From the NCBI RefSeq assembly GCF_008973755.1, contig NZ_WBOM01000005.1, positions 300,486 through 364,485 on the forward strand: DNA of 64,000 bases, written 5' to 3'. This document shows positions 45,337 to 54,713 of the stretch, piece by piece. This DNA is from Nitrincola alkalilacustris (GTDB taxonomy: Bacteria > Pseudomonadota > Gammaproteobacteria > Pseudomonadales > Balneatricaceae). Each line of letters starts with the position of its first letter. Within the stretch, counting starts at the first letter, position 1. The notes beneath the pieces were generated by a model that was not told the origin of the DNA, did not search any database, and was given only the letters and a program-made list of their open reading frames with translations. Made by a program: the position numbers and the translations under genes.

Positions 45337-46767
45337 ATGCATACTGTTGAAAAGATTGGCGGCACATCAATGAGCCGCTTTCAGGAACTGATGGATACTA
45401 TTCTGATCGGCGGCCGTGAAGGCGCCGATCTCTATAACCGAATTTTTGTGGTGTCTGCCTATGGCGGCATCACCAACCAACTGTTGGAGCATAAGAAGTC
45501 GGGTAAGCCCGGTGTCTATGCCAGCTTCGCAGATGCCGAGAGCGAGCACGCCTGGCGTACATCGCTGACCAAGGTGAAAGAGAGCATGCTGGCAAAAAAT
45601 GCCGAACTCTTTGCCGAAGGAACAGATCGCGCCAGAGCAGACAGATTTATCCTTGAGCGCATAGATGACGCTGAAGCCTGCATGGACAGTCTGCAGAAGC
45701 TCTGCTCCTATGGCCACTTCAAGCTGGATGAGCACCTGATGAAGGTGCGCGAGATGCTTGCCTCACTGGGCGAAGCTCACAGTGCCTACAACAGCGTGCT
45801 GGCACTCAAGCGTGCGGGTGTCAATGCGCGCCTCGTGGATCTCAGCGGTTGGCATCAGGAGCAGCACCTGCCATTTGATGAGATGATCCGTAATCATTTT
45901 GACGGTGTGGATCTGACCTCAGAGCTGCCGGTAGTGACTGGCTACACGCATTGTGCCGAAGGGCTGATGCGTACCTTTGATCGCGGTTACAGTGAGATGA
46001 CCTTCAGCAAGATCGCCACGGTCACCAACGCGGCAGAAGCGGTGATACACAAAGAGTATCACCTGAGCAGTGCCGACCCTGCAGTGGTTGATATGGATAA
46101 GATCGTCACGATCGGGCGTACCAACTATGATGTGGCGGATCAGCTCTCCAATCTGGGTATGGAGGCGATCCATCCCAAGGCAGCCAAAGGGTTGCGTCAG
46201 CAGGGCATCAAACTGCGTATTAAGAACGCTTTCGAGCCGGATCATGATGGAACAGTGATCTGCCAGGACTATCGCAGTGTCGAGCCCTGTGTGGAGATCA
46301 TTGCAGGGCGCCGTAATGTCTTCGGTATAGAAATATTCGATCAGGAGATGCTGGGTGACAGCAACTACGATATAGAGCTGTCACGTCTGCTGCATCAGTT
46401 GAAACTCTATGTGGTCAATCGTGATTCGGATGCGAACAGTATCACCTACTATGTTGCGGGTTCACGCAAGATGGTCAATCGCGCACTGCGTTTGATCAGT
46501 GAGCGCTATCCTTCGGCGGAAGTCAGCTTGCATAAGGTGGCCATAGTATCCGCGATAGGTTCTGATCTGAAGGTGTCCGGAATATTGGCTCGGACCGTAA
46601 ATGCCCTGGCGGGAGCGGGGATCAGCGTTCAGGCGTTGCATCAGTCGATGCGTCAGGTCGAGATGCAGTGTGTTATCGATCAGGATGATTATGAAGGTGC
46701 CGTCAAGGCGCTGCATCATGCCCTGATTGAACAGGAAGGTCATGGTGATGTGATCTGCGCAGCTTGA
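45337..46767 (+). CDS. ask: Ectoine-pathway aspartokinase (Ask_Ect)
   Basis: This dedicated aspartate kinase supplies aspartyl phosphate for ectoine synthesis; 476 residues. The N-terminal kinase motif is EKIGGTSMSRFQ; the substrate region FSKIATVTNAAEAVIHKEYH is present. Two ACT domains lie after residue about 330 (VVNRDSDANSI, IVSAIGSDLKVSGI). This subfamily is usually found only in ectoine operons and is less feedback sensitive than the lysine/threonine enzymes. It is the last gene of the operon and ends in two tandem hairpins. Confidence 0.94.
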   Translation: MHTVEKIGGTSMSRFQELMDTILIGGREGADLYNRIFVVSAYGGITNQLLEHKKSGKPGVYASFADAESEHAWRTSLTKVKESMLAKNAELFAEGTDRARADRFILERIDDAEACMDSLQKLCSYGHFKLDEHLMKVREMLASLGEAHSAYNSVLALKRAGVNARLVDLSGWHQEQHLPFDEMIRNHFDGVDLTSELPVVTGYTHCAEGLMRTFDRGYSEMTFSKIATVTNAAEAVIHKEYHLSSADPAVVDMDKIVTIGRTNYDVADQLSNLGMEAIHPKAAKGLRQQGIKLRIKNAFEPDHDGTVICQDYRSVEPCVEIIAGRRNVFGIEIFDQEMLGDSNYDIELSRLLHQLKLYVVNRDSDANSITYYVAGSRKMVNRALRLISERYPSAEVSLHKVAIVSAIGSDLKVSGILARTVNALAGAGISVQALHQSMRQVEMQCVIDQDDYEGAVKALHHALIEQEGHGDVICAA

Positions 46768-46828
46768 TGCGCAGATCATACATTTGCTCCATACTGAAGG
46801 GTATGACCGGGATGGCTCCGGTCATACC
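46751..46828 (+). terminator. Two tandem hairpins at the end of the ect operon
   Basis: The first (46751-46778) has perfect 11-bp arms TGATCTGCGCA and overlaps the ask stop codon. The second (46800-46828) has 11-bp arms GGTATGACCGG around a 7-base loop. Neither has a long T run, so they may stop transcription together or protect the 3' end. Confidence 0.6.
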
Positions 46829-46899
46829 TCAGTGTTCGATCTGCAGGCGCAGTGAAGGGTACTGATCGGATCAGCAATCACTGCTCAGGTTAAACCGTA

Positions 46900-47094
46900 T
46901 CAGGCGTGCTCGTCGTAGACATCCTGGATCTGGCGCATCAATCTGCGCTCTTCCATCAGGTCTTCAATCTCACGTCGTCTTTTTCCATTGTATTTCAAAC
47001 GGCTACGGCCTAAATCTTCCTCTTCGGTAAACTGTTCGTTCCAGTCGTCTATCTCATCGACGGCGACTTGATCGACACGAATCTTTGTGCCCAT
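46900..47094 (-). CDS. Small PA3496-like protein
   Basis: This highly charged protein of about 64 residues has an acidic first half and the C-terminal NGKRRREIEDLMEERRLMRQI, a helix typical of PA3496-like small proteins annotated as putative envelope-integrity proteins. No signal peptide. The start is uncertain: GTG 47109 or ATG 47094 (used here). Function unknown. Confidence 0.6.
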   Translation of the reverse strand: MGTKIRVDQVAVDEIDDWNEQFTEEEDLGRSRLKYNGKRRREIEDLMEERRLMRQIQDVYDEHA

Positions 47095-47482
47095 CGGTTC
47101 TGCTCTCACAGATTAAGTGTTGATATTGGCGTTACTGGCTCGGGTTCATACCCTCAGACCACTCATCTTCAATATAGCAAAGAAATCAGACTACACTTCT
47201 ATTGGCTCTGTTCTTTGCACGCCTGAAAATGATCCGGCTGATAAGCGCGAATATAAGCAGCTTTGCTGGCATCCACAAAATTAAAATATTTTATTGGAAT
47301 ATTATTTTTTAACTATAAATGGCTATTAAAGAAGCAGTTAACCTGTTGCGCGACAGGTATTCCGCTTAACTGTCATGATCTTGATGTAAGCTTGCTTTTG
47401 CTGCAGGTGCGAAATGGATAGAATGAAATCAGGAAACCCATTGATCAGGATGGTTATACGATCTCATCCCGGGAGCAGTTGA
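47095..47482. other. Gene-free AT-rich region upstream of the acetyltransferase gene
   Basis: About 390 bases lie between two divergent genes. An AT-rich core at 47275-47335 could aid promoter opening, but no convincing -35/-10 pair is seen. A small inverted repeat ACCTGT/ACAGGT lies at 47341-47359. No ORF or RNA gene is recognisable. Confidence 0.5.
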
Positions 47483-50221
47483 ATGTCGACCAGATACCTG
47501 AAACGCTTTTTCAAGCCCGCTTCAATCGTCGTGTTTGGTGCATCTGAACGCGGTGACAGCATGGGTGGTGTTGTTCTGCGTAACCTGCTTGAGGCAGGCT
47601 ATGAGGGCAAGCTGATGGTGGTGAACCCCAAAGGTGCCAAGCAGGTACACGGTGTTACCTGCTATACAGGCGTAGCTGAATTGCCACTGGTACCTGATCT
47701 TGCCATTATCTGCTCACCTCCGGAGACAGTGGCTGGGATCATCCGCAAGCTGGGTGCTCACATGGTGCGTGCGGCCATGATCCTGACCGGAGGGCTGTCT
47801 ATTGTGGATGATCTGTCCAGTCGCACCTTGAAGGATGAAATCAAAGAAGCTGCCCGCTCGTATGGCATCAGGATTCTGGGCCCGGACTGCATGGGTATGC
47901 TGGTGCCGGGTTCAAATATGAACGCCAGCTATGCCCACACCAATATCCGCAAGGGTAAGGTGGCGTATATCGGGCAGTCGGGACTTATCGGAACGGCCAT
48001 CATCGACTGGGCGAATGGACAGGAGATAGGTTTCTCTCACTTTCTCACGCTGGGAGAGGGGGTCGATGTCGACTTGCCTTCCATTATCGACTATCTGGCC
48101 TCTGATCCAATGACGCATGCGATTCTGCTGCAGATGGATCGAGTGGTGGGCTCAGCCAGAGACTTCATTTCCGCGTTGCGTGCTGCATCACGCAACAAGC
48201 TGGTGCTGGTATTAAAGTCGGGAATCGTGCCGGATGGCCGCATGGTCAAGGTATTGGCAGATGGCATTGCCGATGACGATATCCTTTACGATGCCGCACT
48301 GAGGCGAGCCGGGGCGGTGAGGGTTGAAACATCGGATCAATTGTTCAATGCTCTCGAAACGCTGAATCGCATGAAGCCGATGCGCGGAGAGCGTCTGGCA
48401 ATCGTCTGTAATGGGATGGGGCCGAACGCGCTGGCCAATGATCGGCTGATGAAGAAAAACGGCGTACTGGCAACGCTCAGTGAGGAGACAGTCACAGCAT
48501 TGAGCGAGCTGCTGCCTGCGCACTGGAATGGTTGTAATCCTGTTGATCTGGATTCGGATGCCACTGCGGAACGGTTTGCTGCTGCCATTCAGATTCTGTG
48601 CAAGGATCCGGGTGTGGATGCGGTGCTGTCAATCCATGCGCCGACACATATGGCTCCGGGTCTGGATACGGCAAGGGCGGTGATCGATACCGCCCACAAA
48701 ACGCCACGAAATATCCTATCCTGCTGGATGGGCAGGGCTTCTGCCATTGCCGCGCGCAACCTGTGCAATGGTGCAGGCATCATGACGTTTCTGACGCCAG
48801 AAGAGGCGGTTGATGCCTTCATGCACATGGTTGACTACCGCCGCAACCAGGAGGCAATGCGCCAGACCCCCTCTGCCTATCAGATGCACAATCTGCCCAA
48901 TCGTCAGCGGGCCAAGGCTTTGCTGGAGCGAGTTGCAGAGGAGTCACGGGATTATCTGACTCACGCCGAGAGTTGTGATCTGCTGGAGCTGTATGATATT
49001 CCAACACCCCGTACTCATTACTGTCGCACCATAGAGGAGGTGGTGGAGTCTGCTCGTCAGTTGGGTGGCTCCATCGCAGTGAAGGCTCTGCATCAGGGCA
49101 ATATTAACCCTTTCTGTTACGACAAAAAAAGTCATCAGCGCTGGCAGGATCTTGCACTGGATCTTTACTCACTGCCGGAGGTGAAACACTCGGTAACCAA
49201 GCTTGCTTATCGGGTCAGTGAGCGCTACCCGCCGGAGCAGACGCATGGATTTGTTGTTCAGCAGATGAAGCGAGGATTTCAATCACTGCAGATCAATGTC
49301 GGCATAACGCGTGATGCGGTCTTCGGGCCACTGATCGTGTTTGGTGTCGGTGGGTATCAGGTGGATGTACTGGCTGATCGACAAGTGATGTTGCCTCCTT
49401 TGAATTCGGCGCTGGCGCGACAACTGGTGATGCGATCAAGGGTCTATCGTATCGTTACCGAAAACAGCTATCAGCCGGAACGGGATGTCGATCATCTGTG
49501 TGAGATACTGATGACCCTGGGGCAGATGGCGGTAGAGTTGCCGCAATTGAAAGCACTCGAGATCAACCCTCTGCTGTTGAACAAAAGTGGTCTTCTGGCG
49601 GTGGACATGACGGTTTCACTCGGGGACCCGGTAGCTTCAGCTATTTCGCCTTATCCGGAATATCTGACTGAAACGGTCACGTTGAAAAAATCGGGCCAGA
49701 AGGCAATCCTCAGAGCTATTCGTGGCGAGGATGAACCTGAGCATCTGGCTTTTTACAATCACCTTTCCCCCCAGTCCATCCGATTACGCTACTTCTACAG
49801 TCGCGGCGTGCCGACGCATCACGAGCTGGCCAACTGGACTCAGATAGATTACGACCGTGAGATGGCTTTCATCATTTCACGGCCCAGGCAGGATGGTCAG
49901 GGAGATGAAACCCTGGGTGTCGTTCGAGCCGTTACCGATCCAGACAATATTCGCAGCGAGTTTTCTGTAGTCATCAGAGATGATCTGCAGGGTGAAGGGC
50001 TGGGGGTGATGCTGATGGAGAAGATCATAGAGTATTGTCGCAGCAAGGGAACCCTGATGATCATGGGCTCAACCCTTCCGGCGAACAAGAGTATGCAGGC
50101 GCTGGCGCGAAAACTGGGCTTCAGTGTCAGTTACAATATGGAAGAGGATGTCGTAGATATGAAACTGGCTTTGCATGAGCCTGCCGAAGACTGGCAGATA
50201 TACCGTCTTCAGCAGTCCTGA
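47483..50221 (+). CDS. Pat-type protein lysine acetyltransferase (acyl-CoA synthetase-like plus GNAT)
   Basis: This large protein of 912 residues has three parts: a CoA-binding/ligase-like domain (1 to about 460, with KRFFKPASIVVFGASERGDS and IGQSGLIGTAII), an ATP-grasp-like domain (about 480-700, IAVKALHQGNINP and ALEINPLLLNKSG), and a C-terminal GNAT domain (about 740-890, DDLQGEGLGVMLMEKIIEYC). This matches Pat/PatZ, which acetylates lysines of metabolic enzymes such as acetyl-CoA synthetase; the ligase-like part is thought to be regulatory. It is a single gene close to, but not within, the ect operon. Confidence 0.88.
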   Translation: MSTRYLKRFFKPASIVVFGASERGDSMGGVVLRNLLEAGYEGKLMVVNPKGAKQVHGVTCYTGVAELPLVPDLAIICSPPETVAGIIRKLGAHMVRAAMILTGGLSIVDDLSSRTLKDEIKEAARSYGIRILGPDCMGMLVPGSNMNASYAHTNIRKGKVAYIGQSGLIGTAIIDWANGQEIGFSHFLTLGEGVDVDLPSIIDYLASDPMTHAILLQMDRVVGSARDFISALRAASRNKLVLVLKSGIVPDGRMVKVLADGIADDDILYDAALRRAGAVRVETSDQLFNALETLNRMKPMRGERLAIVCNGMGPNALANDRLMKKNGVLATLSEETVTALSELLPAHWNGCNPVDLDSDATAERFAAAIQILCKDPGVDAVLSIHAPTHMAPGLDTARAVIDTAHKTPRNILSCWMGRASAIAARNLCNGAGIMTFLTPEEAVDAFMHMVDYRRNQEAMRQTPSAYQMHNLPNRQRAKALLERVAEESRDYLTHAESCDLLELYDIPTPRTHYCRTIEEVVESARQLGGSIAVKALHQGNINPFCYDKKSHQRWQDLALDLYSLPEVKHSVTKLAYRVSERYPPEQTHGFVVQQMKRGFQSLQINVGITRDAVFGPLIVFGVGGYQVDVLADRQVMLPPLNSALARQLVMRSRVYRIVTENSYQPERDVDHLCEILMTLGQMAVELPQLKALEINPLLLNKSGLLAVDMTVSLGDPVASAISPYPEYLTETVTLKKSGQKAILRAIRGEDEPEHLAFYNHLSPQSIRLRYFYSRGVPTHHELANWTQIDYDREMAFIISRPRQDGQGDETLGVVRAVTDPDNIRSEFSVVIRDDLQGEGLGVMLMEKIIEYCRSKGTLMIMGSTLPANKSMQALARKLGFSVSYNMEEDVVDMKLALHEPAEDWQIYRLQQS

Positions 50222-50248
50222 TCAGGCTGTATATGCTCCAGTGTGAGC

Positions 50249-50602
50249 TCAGGAGCAAAACATCTCATGCAAAGTGTTGATTATCTTGATCGCCTTGTCA
50301 CCATTCAGAGAATAGTAAATGGTCTGGGATTCCCTGCGCGTCTTGACCAGACCGTCTCGCCTGAGTACAGCCAGGTGCTGTGACAGTGCCGATTGACTGA
50401 GATCAAGTCTTCCATTTAACTCGGTGACAGACATTTCGCGGTCATTGAGATTGCACAGAATGAGCAGGCGGCTGTCATTGCCCAGTGCTTTCATCAGTTT
50501 TGCAGCTTTGGCTGCATTTGATTTCATCTGCTCGAGGCTTTCTGGAGAAAGTGAAGGCAGCGGGGAGCTGCTTGGGTGAGTTTCTGTGTGTAAGGCTGCC
50601 AA
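50249..50602 (-). CDS. ArsR-family transcriptional regulator
   Basis: This small winged-helix regulator has 117 residues with the ArsR core KALGNDSRLLILCNL, recognition helix VTELNGRLDLSQSALSQHLAVL and wing VKTRRESQTIYYSL. No CxC metal site is seen in the recognition helix, so it may sense something other than arsenite. The open frame continues to 50710, but the TTG at 50602 with AGGAG six bases upstream gives a normal family length. Confidence 0.82.
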   Translation of the reverse strand: MAALHTETHPSSSPLPSLSPESLEQMKSNAAKAAKLMKALGNDSRLLILCNLNDREMSVTELNGRLDLSQSALSQHLAVLRRDGLVKTRRESQTIYYSLNGDKAIKIINTLHEMFCS

Positions 50603-50854
50603 TTTGAACTCCTGATTTATCAGGTTATAAGCGGAGTGCTGTTTATTATTATGGTGCATCGAAATGCGTATGCAAAAATAGCACAACTTCCGAATGATAT
50701 CACTTGTCAATTCTTCTTTTGTACAGTGACAGGGTGAGGGCTGGCTGCTATGTTATTCGATAAGCTAATGTAAGGACTCGGTTTCGTTACCGACTGACAT
50801 GAATAATGCACTTTTCATGAGACCGCAGATGAACCCGCATCAGGATGCATGTAC

Positions 50855-51556
50855 ATGAATGCCAGGCGAAGGGCGTTGACCAGTGGGTTACTGTGCGCCG
50901 GGCTGATGCTTGGATTACCGACGATCTTTTCAGTCAGGACAGCCAGTGGCCAATTGAGAGCTGATTTTGAGCGCTTTCATCGCATGATGGAGAGTCAATT
51001 CGGTGCTTCAAGAGTAACGGTGTCACGCGCCTGGGAGCAGATGCTGCGCGCTGCGGTAGACAGAACCGAGATGGAGCAGGTGCAGATGGTCAGTCAGTTC
51101 TTTCATCAGCATATACGTTATCGGCTTGATATTAATCTTTATGGTATGGAAGACTACTGGGCTTCTCCGCTTGAGACGCTTGGGCATGGCATGGGTGATT
51201 GTGAGGATTATGCGATTGCCAAGTATGTCAGTCTGCGCATGCTTGGTATCAGTGACGCCAACCTCAGGATGATCTATGTTCGGGCACGTATCGGCGGCTC
51301 CCGCAGCACGATTACCGAGGCACACATGGTGCTGGGTTATTATCCTCAGCCAAATGCTGAGCCTTTGATTCTGGATAGTCTGGTGCGTGATATACAACCC
51401 GCAAGGGATCGACCAGACTTGCAACCTGTTTTCAGCTTTAACGCCGCAGGCTTGTGGACACCCGGAGGGACTACCTCGGTGGCAAGTCCAACTGCGCGTT
51501 TGTCACGCTGGCGTAACGTACTTGATCGAATAGAAAATGAAGGATTAGTCTGGTGA
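50855..51556 (+). CDS. lapG: Periplasmic LapG-type transglutaminase-like cysteine protease
   Basis: This protease cuts a LapA-type adhesin off the cell surface when c-di-GMP is low. It has 233 residues with an N-terminal export signal (LTSGLLCAGLMLGLPTIFS). The triad is Cys116 in GMGDCEDYA, His157 in TEAHMVL and Asp174 in LILDSL; the acidic residues flanking Cys116 fit the calcium site. ATG 50855 is preferred because AGGA lies at a better distance than for 50849. It is followed by lapD, its inhibitor, after 59 bases. Confidence 0.93.
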   Translation: MNARRRALTSGLLCAGLMLGLPTIFSVRTASGQLRADFERFHRMMESQFGASRVTVSRAWEQMLRAAVDRTEMEQVQMVSQFFHQHIRYRLDINLYGMEDYWASPLETLGHGMGDCEDYAIAKYVSLRMLGISDANLRMIYVRARIGGSRSTITEAHMVLGYYPQPNAEPLILDSLVRDIQPARDRPDLQPVFSFNAAGLWTPGGTTSVASPTARLSRWRNVLDRIENEGLVW

Positions 51557-51615
51557 GTCTAAGCATATGAAACAGGTGACTGAAGTCAGAATATTCAACA
51601 GGGAGAAGAACTAGC

Positions 51616-53523
51616 ATGTCCCTTATCAAACAATTATGGATTGCCGTCATCATTCTGATGACGATCGCATTCTTCAGTAGCCTGTCGATCAGTATTTTCT
51701 CGGCCAGAGAGTATTTTGAAGAGCAGCTGCATCTCAAGAATATCGATAACGCCAACTCTCTCGGGCTGACATTGTCACAGCTTGAAAAGGATCCGGTTAC
51801 GATCGAGCTGCTGCTGGCTGCCCAGTTTGATACCGGTCACTACCAGTTCATTGAGCTGGTTGATCCTCAGGGAGAGGTAATACAGCGTAAGCAACAGGAG
51901 GGTGCGAGTGAGTATACAGCGCCTGACTGGTTTATCCGCATGGCGCCATTGAATGTCGATACAGGAGTGGCATTGGTTCAAGATGGCTGGAATCAGTACG
52001 GTGTGCTGCGGCTGGAAAGCCATACCCGTTTTGCACATGAGGCGCTCTGGTCAACCACCAAAGAGTTACTGCTCTCGTTCTTTGTCGTTGCATTTGGTTG
52101 TGGCCTGTTGGGTACCCTGATTCTGAAAGTGATCACACGACCGCTGGATGATGTGGTTTCTCAGGCTGAGGCGATCGGTGGACGACGTTTCATTACCTCT
52201 CATGAACCACGTACGCTGGAGTTTGGGCGTGTTGTGCGTGCCATGAATATTCTGTCTGAGCGGATACGGCAGATGCTGGATGTTGAAGCCCGGCGTCTGG
52301 AGGAGATGCGCTTCAAGAACCAGCATGATGCAGTGACGGAACTGCCCAATCGTGAATACTTCCTGAACCTGCTGGATGCGCAGCTGACGCGTGATGACGC
52401 AGCTGGCCATGGATCTTTGTTTATGGTCAGGCTGAGTCACCTGGCAGAGATCAATAAATCACTGGGCTACAAAAAAACTGATGAGCTGCTTTGTGCTGTC
52501 GCGGAGCTTCTCAAACAGATTACGGCAAAGCATCCAGATGCTTTCAGTGGGCGCTTGAATGGTAGTGATTTTGCTTTGCTGATACCCGGCAGCGAAGACC
52601 TTGGCAATATCAGCGACGAACTGATTACTGCGTTAAGAGAGCTTGTAAAAGATATTACAGAGGATAAGGTTTATCTGCCTTTGTCAGCCTGCTGCTACAC
52701 CAAAGCTGAATCGCGAGGTGTAGTGCTGATGAGGGGTGATAACGCCCTGGCTATCGCTGAGCAGCGTGAAGACACCTGTGCTGAAATACTCAAGACATCT
52801 GGTGCGGAAGAGCAGTTCCAGAGTGCCGACAAGTGGCGCGAAGCGCTGGAGTATGCCTTGGAAACGCTTGGCGTGCGCATCCATACCTTCTCGGTTAAAT
52901 CGCCAGGCGGCGAGGTGATACATGATGAAGCGATGATGAGGCTTGAGCTGAATGGTGAGTTGCGCTCTGCCGGTTACTTCATCCCTTGGGCGAAGCGATT
53001 GAACCTGATGCCTCGCCTTGATCTGGCGGTCGCCGCTGCTGCAATAGACAGACTGAAGAGTGGGGCATCAGAGCATATCGCAATAAACCTCTCTGTAGAG
53101 GCGATTTCAGATGCCGGCTTCAGGCGGCAACTGGTTGAGCAGCTCAAAGAGGTGCCAGAGCTGTGCTACAGGATATGGCTGGAACTCCCGGAAAAATCGG
53201 TATTGAACAGCCTGGAAGCCTTCCGGGATTTCTGTATGGTGATCAAACCACTGGGTGTGAAAATCGGTATGGAGCGTGCGGGTGCTGGCTTCTCTGAAAT
53301 TGGCGAATTGCAGGATCTGGGGCTGGATTATATCAAGGTGGATAGCGCGTTCGTTCGTGATCTTCCGGACAATGTTGGTAACCAGAACTTTGTCCGAGGA
53401 CTGGCAACGGTTGCGCACTCGATCGGCATGCTGGTGATTGCCGAAGGGGTTCAGACCGAACAGGAGATAGCAGCATTGCGTGATTGTGGTGTGGATGCCA
53501 TGACAGGGCCGATTATCGGCTGA
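51616..53523 (+). CDS. lapD: LapD-type c-di-GMP receptor (degenerate GGDEF-EAL)
   Basis: This inner-membrane receptor of 635 residues holds LapG inactive when c-di-GMP is bound. Order: TM helix (about 7-29), periplasmic LapD/MoxY domain to about 150 with the LapG-contact motif GWNQ (Trp125, the same number as in Pseudomonas LapD), TM2 (about 152-172), HAMP, degenerate GGDEF (NGSDF instead of GGDEF) and degenerate EAL (DEAM instead of EAL). The enzymatic motifs are lost, but the EAL fold is kept for binding. A terminator and a repeat palindrome follow. Confidence 0.94.
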   Translation: MSLIKQLWIAVIILMTIAFFSSLSISIFSAREYFEEQLHLKNIDNANSLGLTLSQLEKDPVTIELLLAAQFDTGHYQFIELVDPQGEVIQRKQQEGASEYTAPDWFIRMAPLNVDTGVALVQDGWNQYGVLRLESHTRFAHEALWSTTKELLLSFFVVAFGCGLLGTLILKVITRPLDDVVSQAEAIGGRRFITSHEPRTLEFGRVVRAMNILSERIRQMLDVEARRLEEMRFKNQHDAVTELPNREYFLNLLDAQLTRDDAAGHGSLFMVRLSHLAEINKSLGYKKTDELLCAVAELLKQITAKHPDAFSGRLNGSDFALLIPGSEDLGNISDELITALRELVKDITEDKVYLPLSACCYTKAESRGVVLMRGDNALAIAEQREDTCAEILKTSGAEEQFQSADKWREALEYALETLGVRIHTFSVKSPGGEVIHDEAMMRLELNGELRSAGYFIPWAKRLNLMPRLDLAVAAAAIDRLKSGASEHIAINLSVEAISDAGFRRQLVEQLKEVPELCYRIWLELPEKSVLNSLEAFRDFCMVIKPLGVKIGMERAGAGFSEIGELQDLGLDYIKVDSAFVRDLPDNVGNQNFVRGLATVAHSIGMLVIAEGVQTEQEIAALRDCGVDAMTGPIIG

Positions 53524-53529
53524 TACGAC

Positions 53530-53552
53530 AAGAGCCCGAAAGCGCTCTTTTT
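53530..53552 (+). terminator. Intrinsic terminator of lapGD
   Basis: AAGAGC/GCTCTT arms around an 8-base loop are followed by a T run (TTTTT), seven bases after the lapD stop. Confidence 0.8.
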
Positions 53553-53584
53553 ATGTCTATATATGGGCAGATGAAAAGGGGTCA

Positions 53585-53640
53585 TGAAAAGGGGTCAGGT
53601 ACATTTACGGCGAGCCGTAAATGTACCTGACCCCTTTTCA
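53585..53640. repeat. Perfect dispersed palindrome (REP-like), copy 2
   Basis: Two 27-base arms (53585-53611 and 53614-53640) are exact complements around a GA loop. It shares GGGGTCAGGTACATTT with copy 1 at 40697, but has TTTACGGC where copy 1 has TTTAAGGC; the opposite arm is changed to match. A partial extra copy of ATGAAAAGGGGTC stands immediately upstream (53571-53583). It lies between the convergent lapD and a small minus-strand gene. Confidence 0.9.
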
Positions 53641-53707
53641 CATACCCTTTTCAGGAGCAGTTGCTAGTTGAACAGTTGCAGATGCTGACTCAGATCATCA
53701 GAGTCGA

Positions 53708-54052
53708 TTAAAGCGGGGTAAGCTCATCGTCATTGTCATCCGAAAAAAGCTTCAGACCGTTGACTTTGCTTCGCAACGACTGACGTGTCATCAGCTTTTT
53801 CTGAGCGGCTGATGGCAGGTCGGTGAACTGGATGACGCCTTTATCTGTCAGCAGCTCTATCAAGTCCTCCACGACGCGTACGAGTTCGGTGTCGGACTTG
53901 ATCAGGGCCTGCTGTTCAGGAATTGCCTGAGAGTACTGATTAAGAAAAAGCACCAGCTCTGGTGAATCACTGGCTATCTCTTCCGTGAAGTCTATGGCCT
54001 GAACACTGCTGACCGCGATGATGGCACCGGTGCTATCTCGGCGTATGTACAT
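53708..54052 (-). CDS. Small conserved protein (often misnamed tryptophan synthase beta-like)
   Basis: This protein of 114 residues starts MYIRRDSTGAIIAVS and has VRVVEDLIELLTDKGVIQFTDLPSAAQ, here quoted in part as VEDLIELLTDKGVIQFTDL. Pseudomonads carry close homologues that databases call tryptophan synthase beta-like, without any such enzyme motif. The function is unknown. It lies 63 bases after the LuxR gene and may be the end of the secretion operon. Confidence 0.7.
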   Translation of the reverse strand: MYIRRDSTGAIIAVSSVQAIDFTEEIASDSPELVLFLNQYSQAIPEQQALIKSDTELVRVVEDLIELLTDKGVIQFTDLPSAAQKKLMTRQSLRSKVNGLKLFSDDNDDELTPL

Positions 54053-54115
54053 CTGTTTTCACCCCTCGTTTCAGGAAATGAGCCTGGCTTATGACCCTTG
54101 TCAAAACGACTGGGT

Positions 54116-54709
54116 TCAACTGCGTCCTTTCATGATCAGCAACAGATGCATTCTGTCTCTGACACCCAGCTTCTCAAAAATGGATCCCAGATGTGCCTTG
54201 ACTGTTCGCTCGGTAATATCAAGATCCCGGGCGATCTCTTTATTGCTGCCCCCTTTGACGACAGCGGCGGCAACTTCTTTCTCGCGATCGGTCAGAGATG
54301 ACAGGTCACATTCGGGCTTTTCCTGTTCGCTGAGGAGGCCGGAGATCACTCTGATCACTTTATTGATCATCTCTGAAGGTAGCCAGAGACCACCACTGTC
54401 AACAGTCTGTGCTGCCTGTTGGAGAATGGCAGGGTTGGATAACGCATTCAGATAGGCACGTGCCCCGGCATTAAGAGCAGAACGCAGCTCTGTTGTCTCT
54501 TCTGCGCGAGTCAAGGCAATGACTTTGATCCCTTTCTCGGTGAAGAAGCTGATACGCTCCTGCCAGTTTTGGGTGCCCGTCAGTATCCAGACGCGATCCA
54601 GAGAGGAGAGTAGATGATCGGCCTCAGCGGCAAGCTGAACTTGGGCATCGGGAAAAGCCTCAGTCCAGCGTGAAATAACAAATCCCTTATCGGTTATAAA
54701 CAGATTCAT
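54116..54709 (-). CDS. LuxR-type regulator with degenerate receiver domain
   Basis: This protein of 197 residues has a C-terminal LuxR helix-turn-helix (LTDREKEVAAAVVKGGSNKEIA, then ERTVKAHLGSIFEKLGV). The N-terminal 110 residues look like a response-regulator receiver, but the expected phosphoacceptor position falls in VWILTGTQNW, which has no aspartate. It is probably not controlled by phosphorylation. It follows lapC after four bases, so it is made with the adhesin exporter and may regulate it. Confidence 0.82.
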   Translation of the reverse strand: MNLFITDKGFVISRWTEAFPDAQVQLAAEADHLLSSLDRVWILTGTQNWQERISFFTEKGIKVIALTRAEETTELRSALNAGARAYLNALSNPAILQQAAQTVDSGGLWLPSEMINKVIRVISGLLSEQEKPECDLSSLTDREKEVAAAVVKGGSNKEIARDLDITERTVKAHLGSIFEKLGVRDRMHLLLIMKGRS

Positions 54710-54713
54710 ATTT

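Noticed and set aside
51616..53523. Active diguanylate cyclase/phosphodiesterase
   Set aside because: Both catalytic motifs are degenerate (NGSDF, DEAM); the context and GWNQ motif mark it as a receptor.
53708..54052. Database-style label of tryptophan synthase beta for the 114-residue protein
   Set aside because: No PLP lysine or tryptophan synthase motif is visible; the name is a propagated misannotation, so only a conserved unknown is called.
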